Shown here: in pieces, positions 44,406 through 53,566 of the stretch
Layout of the letters: the number at the start of each line of letters is the position of its first letter
Numbering within the stretch: the stretch's first letter is position 1
NCBI GenBank assembly: GCA_021803205.1
Contig: JAJZMB010000103.1
Coordinates: 1 to 64,000, forward strand
DNA: 64,000 bases
Direction: 5' to 3'
Origin: Bacillota bacterium
GTDB lineage: Bacteria; Bacillota; Sulfobacillia; RBS10-35; JAJYVN01
Position numbers and translations under genes: made by a program
The notes under the pieces: model-generated
Told to the model about the DNA's origin: nothing
Seen by the model: the letters and a program-made list of their open reading frames with translations, nothing else
Databases searched by the model: none

Positions 44406-46922
44406 CTAAGGCTGAAGTCCCCCGTACGGAGGCTCCTCGCCCTCCAGATAGAGGTCGTCACCGGGCACTCCGCTCGCACCGTCGGTTCGGGAGCCGGCGG
44501 GCTGTTCCATGCTGGCCGCCACCTCGCCGGGAGCCCAGGTGATTCCGCCATCCCCTACACCGGCATCCTCGGGCTCGGCGGCGATTGCCGCGGAGCCGGC
44601 CCTGTCCGCGGCGTGCTGTGCGGCGCCGCCCGGGGCGGCTACCGCCTGTGCCGGCGCGGCGGGGGCGCACTCGGGCCATCCGGGTGCCGCGGCCGCCAAG
44701 GATTGCACATCCTCGCTCGGAAGCCCTGCGACCCGCACAGCGTCGTTGCCGTCCTGGCGTATGCCCACCCCGCCGGCATCTTCAAGCCCGCCGACGGTTG
44801 GGTTGTCCGCGGGGGTTTGCATGCCGCCCTGTACGTCGGTTTGAGGCGCACTGAGCGCCGGCGACTGGGTGCCGGCAGGGGAAACGGTGCCTTCTGACTC
44901 GCGGGCCGTCGCGGATGGCGGCGTCCGGCTTGTGTCCGCGACGACCCCCGCAGGGTCGCCGCCGTTCCGCGGCATCCCCTTGGCTGCGGCAGCCTCGCGT
45001 GTGGCGGCGAGCCCCAGGGATTCTCCGCCCGCTTCCCCGGTGCTCTGCACGGCGGGCTCTGTCACGGGGAGGGGGAGTGCCGGCGACTGGGCACCGGCAG
45101 GGGCGACGGCGCCCGCTGACCCGGCGGCCGTCACGGGTGACGGTGTCTCTTTTGTCTCGCCACTCGCGACCGTCTCTGTGCCCACCACCGCTTCCGCTGG
45201 TGGCGCGCCGCCAGCGCGGGAGGGCTCCACCGTGACCGCATCTTCAGGTTGGGCGGCTTCTGCGGCGGCCTCTGCCCCGGGGGTTGCCTGCGGTCCGGCG
45301 GCGGTAGATGCGCCGTCGGCTTCTGCCGCTCCAATCCCGGCGGGCCCTGCCGGCCTCTCTTTCTCGATGGTCTCGATAATCTCGAATGTCTCCTCCTTCC
45401 CAGCGGTTTCCGGTGCAATCTCCCCGCTGTTCCGGCGCGTGGCCACCCCGCCGTCAGCGGCGGGCCCGGCGGCGCTCTCCGGGGTTTGCTCGCCAGTAGT
45501 CCAGACCGAGCTCCATGCGGCGGCCTCTCCCGAGCACATCGCCGGCGAGCGGGCACAGGACAGGGCCGCGGCGGCTTTGGCCAGGAAGGCGACCGCGGGC
45601 AGCTCGGAAGGCAGTGCGCCCTCCGTCTCCTGCGGAGTCTGGTCGATCACCGCACACCCGTCGGTGCCGTGCGGGATCTCCGGTACGGGGGTGATGTCTG
45701 AGGGTCCGGCGGCGGCCCGGCCAGCGGTGGGCACCGGGACGGCCGGCGGGGTTGCGGCGGGTCCGGCGGCGATGTCGGCCGCGGGCTGGGCGACGGCCGC
45801 GGGGGCAGGCCCGCCGCCGACACCGCTGGCGACTTCGGTGGCGGCATCGTGCAGCGGCGGCGCCACGCCTACCACCGGCGCGGAATCCGGCATCCTTGGG
45901 CAGGCGGGGGATACGGCCTGCCTGATGTCGGTCACCGCTTCCGTCAGGCCGGCGGCGGCCTCGCAGTCCCGCATCCACTCCCGGGTGCCATCCGTTCGCG
46001 GCATGCGGCCGCTCGCGGATGTCGGAATCCTGCGCAGCCAATCCAGTGTCGTTTGCGCGATCCAGTCGAGGCCGCGGCCGCTCCAGATGGCGTGGTGGTC
46101 TGTGAGCAAGTCGGGTGGGCATACCCGGAACGATGCCCCGGGTCCGGCCGCGCGCCAGCAGGCGACGGATTCCTCGGCGCTGACCGCGGTGTCCTCGGTG
46201 GAGGCGAGGATGCAGCAGCGCCGGGCCTGCAGGCCGTCGAGCAGGCGCTCCGCGCGGAACGCGCAGAGGTATTCGGCTGAGGCCAGAGTCACGTGGGACT
46301 GGTGCGCGGAGGGCGCCGCGCGGGAGCCTGTCCACCATTGCAGCATCTCCGGGCCGACCGGCAACAGGGCCTCCTCGCCGGCGCCGATAGCCGGTACATA
46401 CTCGGAATAGCCGGTACGGGTCCGATTCATCCGGTCCTGATGCAGCCGGGACTGCCACAGCCGCCATGCGGCCGCACCGTGCGCCTGCCGCAGCCACCGT
46501 CCGCCGTCACCGACGGGAGAGACGGCCACGGCCCCGCAGAGCCGGGACTCCACCGCCGCCGCGCACAGGGCGACCCCGCCGCCGAGGCCGGCGCCCCACA
46601 CCACGATCCACCGGGGGTCGACGCCGTCGGTCTGCTGCAGGAACCCGACCGCCGCCCGCACGTCCTCCACCTGTTGGAGCGGGTGGACCTCAGCTCGCGG
46701 CGTCCCGCCGCTGGCACCCCAGCCGCGGTAGTCCAGGCGCAGACAGGTGTACCCCGCCTCCCGCAGGCGCTCGGCCACGGCGGGCAAGCCGATTTCGCGG
46801 GTCTGGGCGAAGTCCGGACAGAGTACGACCGCCGGCCACAGGACTTCTCGCGGCGGAGGGACCTGTGTCAGGATCGCGGAAATGCGCTCTCCGCAACTGC
46901 TAAAAGATACCTCTCGATCCAT
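44406..46922 (-). CDS. Alpha/beta-hydrolase-fold protein without nucleophile, with giant disordered tail
   Basis: The protein has 838 residues from an ATG behind GGAGGTGGAGG. Residues 1-310 form an alpha/beta hydrolase fold of the dienelactone-hydrolase/YqkD type: VVLCPDFAQTREIG, LRLDYRGWGASGG, an Asp region ILASTEDTAVS and a His region DHHAIWSGRG. The nucleophile elbow reads WGAGLGGG: residue 112 is Gly (GGC codon) where Ser is expected. From about residue 320 to the end is a low-complexity Ala/Pro/Gly/Glu/Thr-rich tail with repeats such as AGAQSPAL and AGTQSPAL and an acidic C-terminus. No signal peptide or membrane helix is evident. It is divergent from the ECF sigma gene. Confidence 0.8.
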   Translation of the reverse strand: MDREVSFSSCGERISAILTQVPPPREVLWPAVVLCPDFAQTREIGLPAVAERLREAGYTCLRLDYRGWGASGGTPRAEVHPLQQVEDVRAAVGFLQQTDGVDPRWIVVWGAGLGGGVALCAAAVESRLCGAVAVSPVGDGGRWLRQAHGAAAWRLWQSRLHQDRMNRTRTGYSEYVPAIGAGEEALLPVGPEMLQWWTGSRAAPSAHQSHVTLASAEYLCAFRAERLLDGLQARRCCILASTEDTAVSAEESVACWRAAGPGASFRVCPPDLLTDHHAIWSGRGLDWIAQTTLDWLRRIPTSASGRMPRTDGTREWMRDCEAAAGLTEAVTDIRQAVSPACPRMPDSAPVVGVAPPLHDAATEVASGVGGGPAPAAVAQPAADIAAGPAATPPAVPVPTAGRAAAGPSDITPVPEIPHGTDGCAVIDQTPQETEGALPSELPAVAFLAKAAAALSCARSPAMCSGEAAAWSSVWTTGEQTPESAAGPAADGGVATRRNSGEIAPETAGKEETFEIIETIEKERPAGPAGIGAAEADGASTAAGPQATPGAEAAAEAAQPEDAVTVEPSRAGGAPPAEAVVGTETVASGETKETPSPVTAAGSAGAVAPAGAQSPALPLPVTEPAVQSTGEAGGESLGLAATREAAAAKGMPRNGGDPAGVVADTSRTPPSATARESEGTVSPAGTQSPALSAPQTDVQGGMQTPADNPTVGGLEDAGGVGIRQDGNDAVRVAGLPSEDVQSLAAAAPGWPECAPAAPAQAVAAPGGAAQHAADRAGSAAIAAEPEDAGVGDGGITWAPGEVAASMEQPAGSRTDGASGVPGDDLYLEGEEPPYGGLQP

Positions 46923-47497
46923 GCCTCCACCTCCGATTCGAGCGTGACGCCCAGCCTGCGTTCAGCCCGAACCGTGGCCAACCCTCTGCCCGTCTCCGGG
47001 GAATCGTGCCCTGAAATCGGCGCTGTGGCGCGGTTGTTCGACGGCGGATCCATGTCGGGGACGGCAGGCGCCACACCTCGGCGCATGTGCGGTCGACTCC
47101 TGATCCGGAGAGGATGCGGCGGCGCGACGAGAGAAACAACGTTGCCGGGCGGCCAACGTCGCCGTGGGCGGGAGGGTACCGGGTGTTTGCTCGACGCAGC
47201 GACGGGGTCGAGGTGATCCCTCGGGTGCCGGTCTGTCATGCAGGCGGCCGATCGCTTCCCGGACAGGCCGGCCTGGCTGGGAGCCCGTGGGGGACGGGCG
47301 GATACGCTCCGCCCGGCGTCACCGCGCCGGATGTCCCGACAGGCGGTCCGTTGGACCGAGCCTCGGTCGCCGGGCACAGCCCCCTGGCCGCGGCGGTCGG
47401 CGACGGCCCGCCGGGCGGACTGCCCGGCGCCGCGCAACAGGGGTGCGGGTGCCCGACGTCCTCGGGCGCCGTGCCCCGGACGGGTTCCACTCGGCTC
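46923..47497. other. Divergent region before the ECF sigma gene
   Basis: The 575 bp hold the GGAGGTGGAGG of the left gene. The sigma frame stays open back to 47087, but those ~137 codons encode a Gly/Pro/Ala/Arg-rich sequence with no domain, so they are left out. A much longer sigma protein cannot be excluded. No promoter is clear. Confidence 0.4.
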
Positions 47498-48208
47498 GTG
47501 TCCGGCGCGCCGGAGCCGTCGCAGGGCCGGGGTACCCAGGCCCCGGGCGTGGAAGCCGAGCGTGCACTGCTGGAGCGGGCGCGCCAGGGCGACACCGCCG
47601 CGTTCGAGCACCTGCTGGCACCCGTCATGCACCCGGCGTACCAGCTGGCTGTCCGCCTGCTCGGGGACAGGCAGTTGGCGGAGGACGTCACGCAGGACGC
47701 ATTCACCAAGGCTTATCTCGGTCTGGGTCATTTCCGCGGCGACGCGCGTTTTGGCACGTGGATCTTTCGCATTGTGCACAACGCCTGCACCGATGCCCTG
47801 CGCTACAGGGCCAGGCGCCCGCACCTGCCGGCGCCGCCGGGCGGCATTGCCAACGGCGACGGGGTTGCGTCGCAGGATCCCGCCGATACCGCGCCTGGCC
47901 CGGAGGATGTGGTCCTGGAACGCTCCGGCCGGCAGGCCATTCTGGATGCGGTGGGCGGCCTGCCGGCCGAACACCGGGTCGTCGTGTTGCTGCGCGATGT
48001 GCATGGGCTGTCGTACGAGGAAATCGCGGCCGTCACGCGCCAGAACGTCGGCACCGTCAAGTCTCGGCTTCACCGGGCGCGTTCGGCGCTGCGGGCGGCG
48101 CTGGCGGACCCTCCGGCCAGCGCGGAACATTCTCGCCACGGCGACGTCAGAACAGCGGAAGCCGGGCGGGCCCGCGGGCCCGGTGCCGAGCGCGGGGGGG
48201 TGCGCTGA
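47498..48208 (+). CDS. ECF-type RNA polymerase sigma factor
   Basis: The protein has about 236 residues; the GTG start is provisional because no candidate has a good binding site. Region 2 spans LLERARQGDTAAFEHLL to FGTWIFRIVHNACTDALRYR, including the AEDVTQDAF core-binding helix; region 4 spans AVGGLPAEHRVVVLLRDVHGLSYEEIAA to GTVKSRLHRARSALR. The last ~30 residues are disordered. Its stop overlaps the ATG of the anti-sigma gene by one base (TGATG), the usual arrangement for a sigma held by its membrane partner. Confidence 0.9.
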   Translation: MSGAPEPSQGRGTQAPGVEAERALLERARQGDTAAFEHLLAPVMHPAYQLAVRLLGDRQLAEDVTQDAFTKAYLGLGHFRGDARFGTWIFRIVHNACTDALRYRARRPHLPAPPGGIANGDGVASQDPADTAPGPEDVVLERSGRQAILDAVGGLPAEHRVVVLLRDVHGLSYEEIAAVTRQNVGTVKSRLHRARSALRAALADPPASAEHSRHGDVRTAEAGRARGPGAERGGVR

Positions 48209-49260
48209 TGGCCGGGCTGCGCTGCGAGGTCGTCCGCTCCCAGTTAGACGACCTCCTTGACGAGCGGCTGACCCCGGTGCGCGCAGAGCGCTTGTCCGCG
48301 CACCTGCACGGTTGCGCCGCCTGCGCCGAGCAGTGGCAGGCGCTGCGCGACCTGCGCGCAGCGCTGCGCCAGATGCCGGCGGAGCCTCTGCCAGAGGGCT
48401 TCGGGGAACGCCTGCACCGGAAGCTGGCCGCCGCGGCGGCAACGCCGGCTCCGCGCCGACCGCGCCCCTGGGGCCGGATCGCCCTACCGGCGGGCACAGG
48501 CGTGCTGGGCTTCCTGGCGGCAGCGGCGCTCGCCGCACCGCTGCTCTCCAGCGCGTCGTCCGCCCCGGCAGAGGGCGCGAACGCCTGCTGCCAGGCCGCG
48601 CCCACTGCCGCGCTGCGGCAGGCCCTGCAGCCGGCGGGCCCTGCGACGATGGAGGCCACGCCGCGGGCCGGCGCGTTTGCCGCTGCCAGTTTCTCGCAGA
48701 ACTCGGTGACGCCTGCCGGCGGCAACGGTAGTTCCGCCCCCGGATCCGGCGCGGTGCCGAGCGGCGGTCCGGATGCCGGAGCAGTGGCCCTGACGCTGGT
48801 CGCCACCTCCCCGCCCCGGACGGTGGAAAAACTCACCGCGGCGGCGGCTCAGGTCGACGGCAGCGTCAGTGCGCTGCCGGGGGGGCCGGCGCATTCGTCC
48901 GCGGGCGGTGGGGTGGAGGTCGCGACCATGGACGCCGTCGTGCCCGCCGCGGCGGCCGGCGCCTTCGTGGATACGGTCTCCCGCTTCGGCACGGTACTCG
49001 CGCGGGCGGGGACTGTCCCCGCGGCGAAGGCGTCGGGGGATACCGTGCGCGTCCTGGTGACCGTACTGGCGCCCGCCGCGCCCGCCCCGCCAGCGGCTGC
49101 CGCCGCGGCGCGGCCGCAGCGAGCGTCTTCGGCTTCCTCCCTGGTGGATGAGGCGCTGCTGCGCATCGGTCAACGGGCGTGGTGGGGCGCCGCCGCCGTG
49201 CTGGTGTGGCTGGGGACGTGGTTTTCGTTGGGTTGGCTGCGCCGACCCCCGCTTCCGTGA
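48208..49260 (+). CDS. Zinc-finger anti-sigma factor with DUF4349-like domain
   Basis: The protein has 350 residues. The N-terminal anti-sigma domain contains the HxxxCxxC zinc motif (AHLHGCAAC). A membrane helix follows (about 92-114), then a Ser/Gly/Pro linker, an extracytoplasmic domain resembling DUF4349 (LVATSPPRTVEKLTAAAAQVDGSV ... VPAAAAGAFVDTVSRFGTV), and a second helix near the C-terminus (WWGAAAVLVWLGTWFSLGWL). It should bind the sigma factor at the membrane and release it on an envelope signal. The overlap with the sigma gene supports the pairing. Confidence 0.87.
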   Translation: MAGLRCEVVRSQLDDLLDERLTPVRAERLSAHLHGCAACAEQWQALRDLRAALRQMPAEPLPEGFGERLHRKLAAAAATPAPRRPRPWGRIALPAGTGVLGFLAAAALAAPLLSSASSAPAEGANACCQAAPTAALRQALQPAGPATMEATPRAGAFAAASFSQNSVTPAGGNGSSAPGSGAVPSGGPDAGAVALTLVATSPPRTVEKLTAAAAQVDGSVSALPGGPAHSSAGGGVEVATMDAVVPAAAAGAFVDTVSRFGTVLARAGTVPAAKASGDTVRVLVTVLAPAAPAPPAAAAAARPQRASSASSLVDEALLRIGQRAWWGAAAVLVWLGTWFSLGWLRRPPLP

Positions 49261-49343
49261 GCGTTTGGTGTAGTGTGGTGCCCTGCGCGGGCTTGTGCCC
49301 TTGCAGCACGCGCAGGCGAGGGGGGTGTGCGCGCATCGCCGCC

Positions 49344-52025
49344 ATGTGCTCTGATGGGGCAGGTCCCGGCAAGATCGCCCTTGTCGACGGTCACAGTCTC
49401 TTCCATCGCGCCTTCTTTGCGCTGCCGCCCCTGGCCACCCCGGACGGGCAGCCGACCGGAGCCGTGTACGGTTTTCTGACGATGCTCCTCCGCCTCTTGG
49501 AGGACGAGCGCCCCACACACCTCGCCGTGGCCCTGGATCGCCCGGAACCGACCTTTCGCCACAGGGAGTTTCGCGACTACAAGGCCCAACGCGCGGCGAT
49601 GCCCTCCGACCTGCGCAGTCAACTGCCGTGGCTGCGCAGGGTGCTGCGGACCCTGGCGGTACCCGTCGCGGAGCACCCCGGGGCGGAGGCCGACGACATC
49701 ATCGGCACACTGGCGACATCTGCGGCAGGCCAGGGCTTCGAGGTCGTGGTCGTCACCGGGGATCGGGACGCGCTCCAACTGGTTTCGCCGCTGATCACGG
49801 TGCTCTATACGCGGCGGGGGATCAGCGAGATCGATCGGATGGACCCCGCCGCGGTGATGGCCCGGTACGGTGTGCAGCCCGAGCGACTGGTCGACGTGAA
49901 GGCGCTGGTCGGCGACCCCTCGGACAACTATCCGGGCGTACCGACGATCGGGGAGAAGACTGCCTGCAAACTGGTGGCGACCCACGGTACGGTGGAGGCC
50001 ATCCTGGACCGCCTCGACCGGGTGGGGCCGCCTCGGGTGCGGAAGGCGCTCGGGGAGAACGTCGAGACCGTGCGCCGCAACAAACGGCTGGCCACGATCA
50101 GCCGCGACGTGCCGGTCCCGTTCGAACCGGGCGGGTTCGGCCGGACTGCACCGGACCCGGCTGAGGCGTGGGCGGTCTTCGAGGAACTCGGCTTTCGCTC
50201 TCTGGCGCCGCGCTTCGGCCTGACGCCGCCCGTGGACGGAGCCCCGTCCGGGACGGCCGGCACGGATGGGACTATTCGGGAGGTGCCGGGCGGCGCAGCG
50301 CCGGCCGCCGCGGAGCGCACAGCATACAGACCCCTGACCGCGCCAGCCTTCGCCGCCGCCATCGCCGGCCACGTCGGGGCCGTGGCTCTCGCCGCGGCAT
50401 GGCATGGCGCTACGGCGCCCACAGACACCGTCTGGCATCCGGTGGCGCCCACAGCCATGGCCGCGATATTGGGCGGCCGCGCCGAACCGCCCCTGTTCTG
50501 GGAGGGGGGCGGCAGCGAGTCCCCGCCCGACCTGCCCCCGTTGCCGGGACTGCTCGCGGCCGACAGCAAGCGCATCTGCCATCTGGTGCTCGACGCGGGC
50601 GGGCGCTGGGAGGTCCCGGCCTTCGACGCCGCCATTGCCGGCTACCTACTCGAATCGGACCGGAGCACCTATCCCCTGCCGGACCTCTGCCGTCAGTTCG
50701 GGGTTTCGGTGCCGCCGGACGGAAACCTGCCCGGTGCCGCAGCAGCCCTGGAGGCGCTCCACGCTCCGGCCGTCGGGGCGCTCCGCGCCCACGGGTTGGA
50801 GAGGGTGTACGTCGAGATCGAGCTGCCTCTGGTGGGTGTGCTGGCGGCGATGGAGAGAGCCGGCGTCCTGGTGGACCGTGCGGCGCTGGCGGCTCTTGAG
50901 ACCGAGTTCGCCGATCGTCTGGTCGGTGCCCTGGCGGAGATCCACGCCACCGCCGGATCCGTCTTCAACCCCAACTCCACCCAGCAGTTGGCGCGCATCC
51001 TCTTCGATGAAATCGGCCTGACGCCGCCCCGGCGGACCAAGACGGGGTACTCGACGGACGCCGAGGTGCTGGAGCAGCTTGCCGCCGAGCACGAGCTGCC
51101 CCGGAAGGTTCTGACCTACCGGAACCTGCAAAAACTGCAATCGACCTACGTCAGCGCCCTGCCGAGTTTCATCGCCGGCGACGGCCGCATCCACAGCGAC
51201 TTTCGGCAGACCGCGGCCGCCACGGGGCGGCTGGCCTCCAACAACCCCAACCTGCAGAACATTCCGGTGCGCGAGGAGGTGGGCCGACGCATCCGCCGCG
51301 TGTTCATCGCCCCGCCGGGGCACGCCCTGGTCGCCGCCGACTACTCGCAGGTGGAACTCCGCATCCTGGCGCATTACTCGGCTGACACGGGGCTGATCGA
51401 CGCCTTCCGCGAGGGCCGGGATATCCACCGCGCCACAGCGGCTGAGGTCTGGGGCGTCCCCGCCGAAATGGTGACGGCGGAGCAGCGCAACGCCGCCAAG
51501 GCCGTGAACTTCGGCATCGTTTACGGCATCAGTGACTATGGCCTCGCGCGCCAGCTCGGTTGCCCGGTTTCGGAGGCCAAGGCCGTGATCAGCCGTTACT
51601 TTGCGCGCTATCCCGGTGTGAAGCGCTACATGGACGGGGTGGTCGCCGAGGCCCGGGAGCGGGGGATGGTGCGCACGCTGTATGGCCGGTTGCGGCGTCT
51701 CCCCGACATCACCGGCCGGAATTTCGCCCAGCGGTCCTTCGCGGAGCGGATGGCGATGAACACCCCCATCCAGGGTACCGCCGCCGACATCATCAAGCGG
51801 GCGATGATCGCCGTTCACCGCGAAATCGCGGCCGCGGGGCTCCGGAGCCGACTCATCCTGCAGGTGCACGACGAATTGATCGTGGAGGCGCCTGCGGGGG
51901 AGGTGGCGCAGGTCGCGCGTCTCCTGCAGCGCTGCATGCAGGACGCGGGGGAGTTGTCGGTGCCGCTGCGGGCGGATGTCCGCGCGGGTCCGAACTGGAT
52001 GGAGATGGGGGGCATCGCCGGCTGA
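49344..52025 (+). CDS. polA: DNA polymerase I
   Basis: The protein has 893 residues. An N-terminal 5'-3' exonuclease domain (ALVDGHSLFHRAFFALPPL, AEADDIIGTLA, VTGDRDALQLV, GDPSDNYPGVPTIGEKTA) is followed by a degenerate 3'-5' exonuclease domain without the DEDD residues, as in Bacillus and Thermus enzymes, so proofreading is absent. Polymerase motifs: A DYSQVELRILAHYS, B RNAAKAVNFGIVYGISDYGL and C LQVHDELIVE. It fills gaps in repair and removes RNA primers. The ATG at 49344 lacks a close binding site. mutM follows after 181 bp. Confidence 0.95.
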   Translation: MCSDGAGPGKIALVDGHSLFHRAFFALPPLATPDGQPTGAVYGFLTMLLRLLEDERPTHLAVALDRPEPTFRHREFRDYKAQRAAMPSDLRSQLPWLRRVLRTLAVPVAEHPGAEADDIIGTLATSAAGQGFEVVVVTGDRDALQLVSPLITVLYTRRGISEIDRMDPAAVMARYGVQPERLVDVKALVGDPSDNYPGVPTIGEKTACKLVATHGTVEAILDRLDRVGPPRVRKALGENVETVRRNKRLATISRDVPVPFEPGGFGRTAPDPAEAWAVFEELGFRSLAPRFGLTPPVDGAPSGTAGTDGTIREVPGGAAPAAAERTAYRPLTAPAFAAAIAGHVGAVALAAAWHGATAPTDTVWHPVAPTAMAAILGGRAEPPLFWEGGGSESPPDLPPLPGLLAADSKRICHLVLDAGGRWEVPAFDAAIAGYLLESDRSTYPLPDLCRQFGVSVPPDGNLPGAAAALEALHAPAVGALRAHGLERVYVEIELPLVGVLAAMERAGVLVDRAALAALETEFADRLVGALAEIHATAGSVFNPNSTQQLARILFDEIGLTPPRRTKTGYSTDAEVLEQLAAEHELPRKVLTYRNLQKLQSTYVSALPSFIAGDGRIHSDFRQTAAATGRLASNNPNLQNIPVREEVGRRIRRVFIAPPGHALVAADYSQVELRILAHYSADTGLIDAFREGRDIHRATAAEVWGVPAEMVTAEQRNAAKAVNFGIVYGISDYGLARQLGCPVSEAKAVISRYFARYPGVKRYMDGVVAEARERGMVRTLYGRLRRLPDITGRNFAQRSFAERMAMNTPIQGTAADIIKRAMIAVHREIAAAGLRSRLILQVHDELIVEAPAGEVAQVARLLQRCMQDAGELSVPLRADVRAGPNWMEMGGIAG

Positions 52026-52206
52026 GCAGCGACCCGCTCCTCGGCCGGCGATGCCATGCCGAGATGTCTTGTTTGGGCGCTCGTCGCGCCCCTTCCGCTG
52101 TCGTTCGCCCCTGCTGCCCCCGTCGACCTTCGCGCGCCGCGGGCGGTCCGCCGCTGAGCCGTCCCTTGTCCCGGCGGTAGTCATCCCTGCGACGGAGGAC
52201 AGGTCC

Positions 52207-53049
52207 ATGCCGGAATTGCCGGAGGTCGAGACCATCCGCCGGAGCCTCGAACCGCACCTCCTCGGACGGACGATCGCCGCGGCGGAAGTCCGTCACGCGC
52301 ACGTAACCGGGGGTACCGCCCGCCGGGATTTCGTGGCGGCAGTCGTGCAGCGCTCGGTGGCGAGGCTGTGGCGGAGGGGCAAGTACATGGTCTTCGACCT
52401 GCCGGCTGCGGAAGGCGGGGTGCTTTTGCACATGGTCTGCCACCTGCGGATGACCGGGCGGCTGCGCTACCTGCCACCCCGTGCCCGGTGGGAGGAGAGC
52501 CCGGCGCACACGCACGCCGTGTTCCGGTTGCGGGGCGGGGGGCGACTGATCTTCCACGACGTCCGCAAGTTCGGCCGGCTCCTGCTCGCGCGCGCCGAAG
52601 ACCTGCCGAGCCTGCTGCCCAGCGGGCGCGACCCCGTCCTGGACGGGCTCGACGGCCGTGCCCTGCGGCAGATACTGGCGGCGCGCCGCGGCTGCCTGAA
52701 GGCACTCCTGCTCCGCCAGGACCTGCTGTGCGGCCTCGGTAACATCTATGCCGACGAGGCGCTGCATCGCGCGGGCCTCCATCCTGCGCGCAGTGCCGCC
52801 GGATTGGTGGAGGCGGATTTTTCCCGTCTGGCGGTAGGCATCGTCTCGGTTTTGGAGGAAGCCCTGGCCTTCCGCGGTACGACGCTCCTTGACTACCGCA
52901 GCGGCGACGGGGAGAAGGGGGCCTTCGCGCAGTATCTGCGGGTGTACGGCCGGTGCGGCCGGCCCTGCCGGACATGCGGGGCTTCCGTGGAGACCATCCG
53001 GGTGGCCGGCCGGACCACGGCGTTCTGCTCGCGTTGCCAACGCCCGTAG
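52207..53049 (+). CDS. mutM: Formamidopyrimidine-DNA glycosylase
   Basis: The protein has 280 residues from an ATG 8 nt after GGAGG. After Met removal Pro is the catalytic nucleophile with Glu next to it (MPELPEVETIRR). The beta-clamp lysine is in RRGKYMVFDL, the helix-two-turn-helix in LLCGLGNIYADEALHRAGLHP, and a C-terminal CxxC...CxxC zinc finger (CRTCG, CSRCQRP) binds DNA. It excises 8-oxoguanine and Fapy lesions and nicks the strand. It lies in the polA-mutM-coaE neighbourhood also seen in Bacillus. Confidence 0.95.
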   Translation: MPELPEVETIRRSLEPHLLGRTIAAAEVRHAHVTGGTARRDFVAAVVQRSVARLWRRGKYMVFDLPAAEGGVLLHMVCHLRMTGRLRYLPPRARWEESPAHTHAVFRLRGGGRLIFHDVRKFGRLLLARAEDLPSLLPSGRDPVLDGLDGRALRQILAARRGCLKALLLRQDLLCGLGNIYADEALHRAGLHPARSAAGLVEADFSRLAVGIVSVLEEALAFRGTTLLDYRSGDGEKGAFAQYLRVYGRCGRPCRTCGASVETIRVAGRTTAFCSRCQRP

Positions 53050-53258
53050 GAGACCGCTGTCCCCGGCACGGGCACGTCCGGAGCCGTGCGGCGGCGACGG
53101 GGCGCCGCACGGGCACCGCTCAGCCCCGGGCCACGCGCTGGGCCGGCCGCCGCTGGCGGGACAGAACCGGTATCGGGGCAGTGCCCGCGGCGCCGGGATG
53201 ACGCGCCGGGGCCCTGTCCCGCGCCATGGTGACCCTCACAGGCGGAGGCTCCTGTATA

Positions 53259-53468
53259 ATGGTGGTCATGCAAAGCATCGTTCTGGAGTTTGACAATCAG
53301 CGCGCGGTCGACGAGGCCATCGCCATTATCTGGGACCGGCTGGGCGTCACCGGCGAACTCTCCACCCAGCGGCTCCCGGAGGGCCGTATCCGCCTGGAGA
53401 TCTTGTCGGAGAAGCCCCTGCGTGCCAACACTCTGGACAAGCTCGGCGGCCGGATCGTCGAGGCATGA
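53259..53468 (+). CDS. Small conserved-looking protein, function unknown
   Basis: The protein has 69 residues from an ATG 10 nt after GGAGG; an in-frame ATG at 53268 is also possible. The sequence is a compact alpha/beta domain (IVLEFDNQRAVDEAIAIIWDRLGV, then EGRIRLEILSEKPLRANTLDKLGGRIVE) with balanced composition, unlike chance frames in this GC-rich DNA. I do not recognise the family. A perfect TATAAT (53255-53260) overlaps the start. Its stop lies about 100 bp before the SHMT-like gene, with which it may be co-transcribed. Confidence 0.7.
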   Translation: MVVMQSIVLEFDNQRAVDEAIAIIWDRLGVTGELSTQRLPEGRIRLEILSEKPLRANTLDKLGGRIVEA

Positions 53469-53566
53469 GCTTCCGCGCGGTCGGCGACGGCCCGGGTCGG
53501 GCGCAGGCCAGGGCTGGCGCCGCTGGAGTCTTGTCGGGCATCTGTGGACGGGGAGGGCGGGGCCTC

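Noticed and set aside
44869-46410. 513-codon plus-strand frame opposite the disordered tail
   Set aside because: It is the mirror of a GC-rich low-complexity sequence; no binding site, no domain, and the opposite strand has a clear hydrolase domain and start.
47087-47497. Long N-terminal extension of the ECF sigma factor
   Set aside because: The extra ~137 codons are low complexity, and sigma region 2 begins shortly after 47550; no binding site supports the upstream start.
49344-52025. Loss of proofreading residues in DNA polymerase I as a novelty
   Set aside because: A degenerate 3'-5' exonuclease domain is normal in PolA of Bacillus and Thermus.
53465-53566. ATG start of the SHMT-like gene overlapping the upstream stop
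   Set aside because: It would add 34 residues without family resemblance, and the TTG at 53567 has GGGGAGGG at good spacing.
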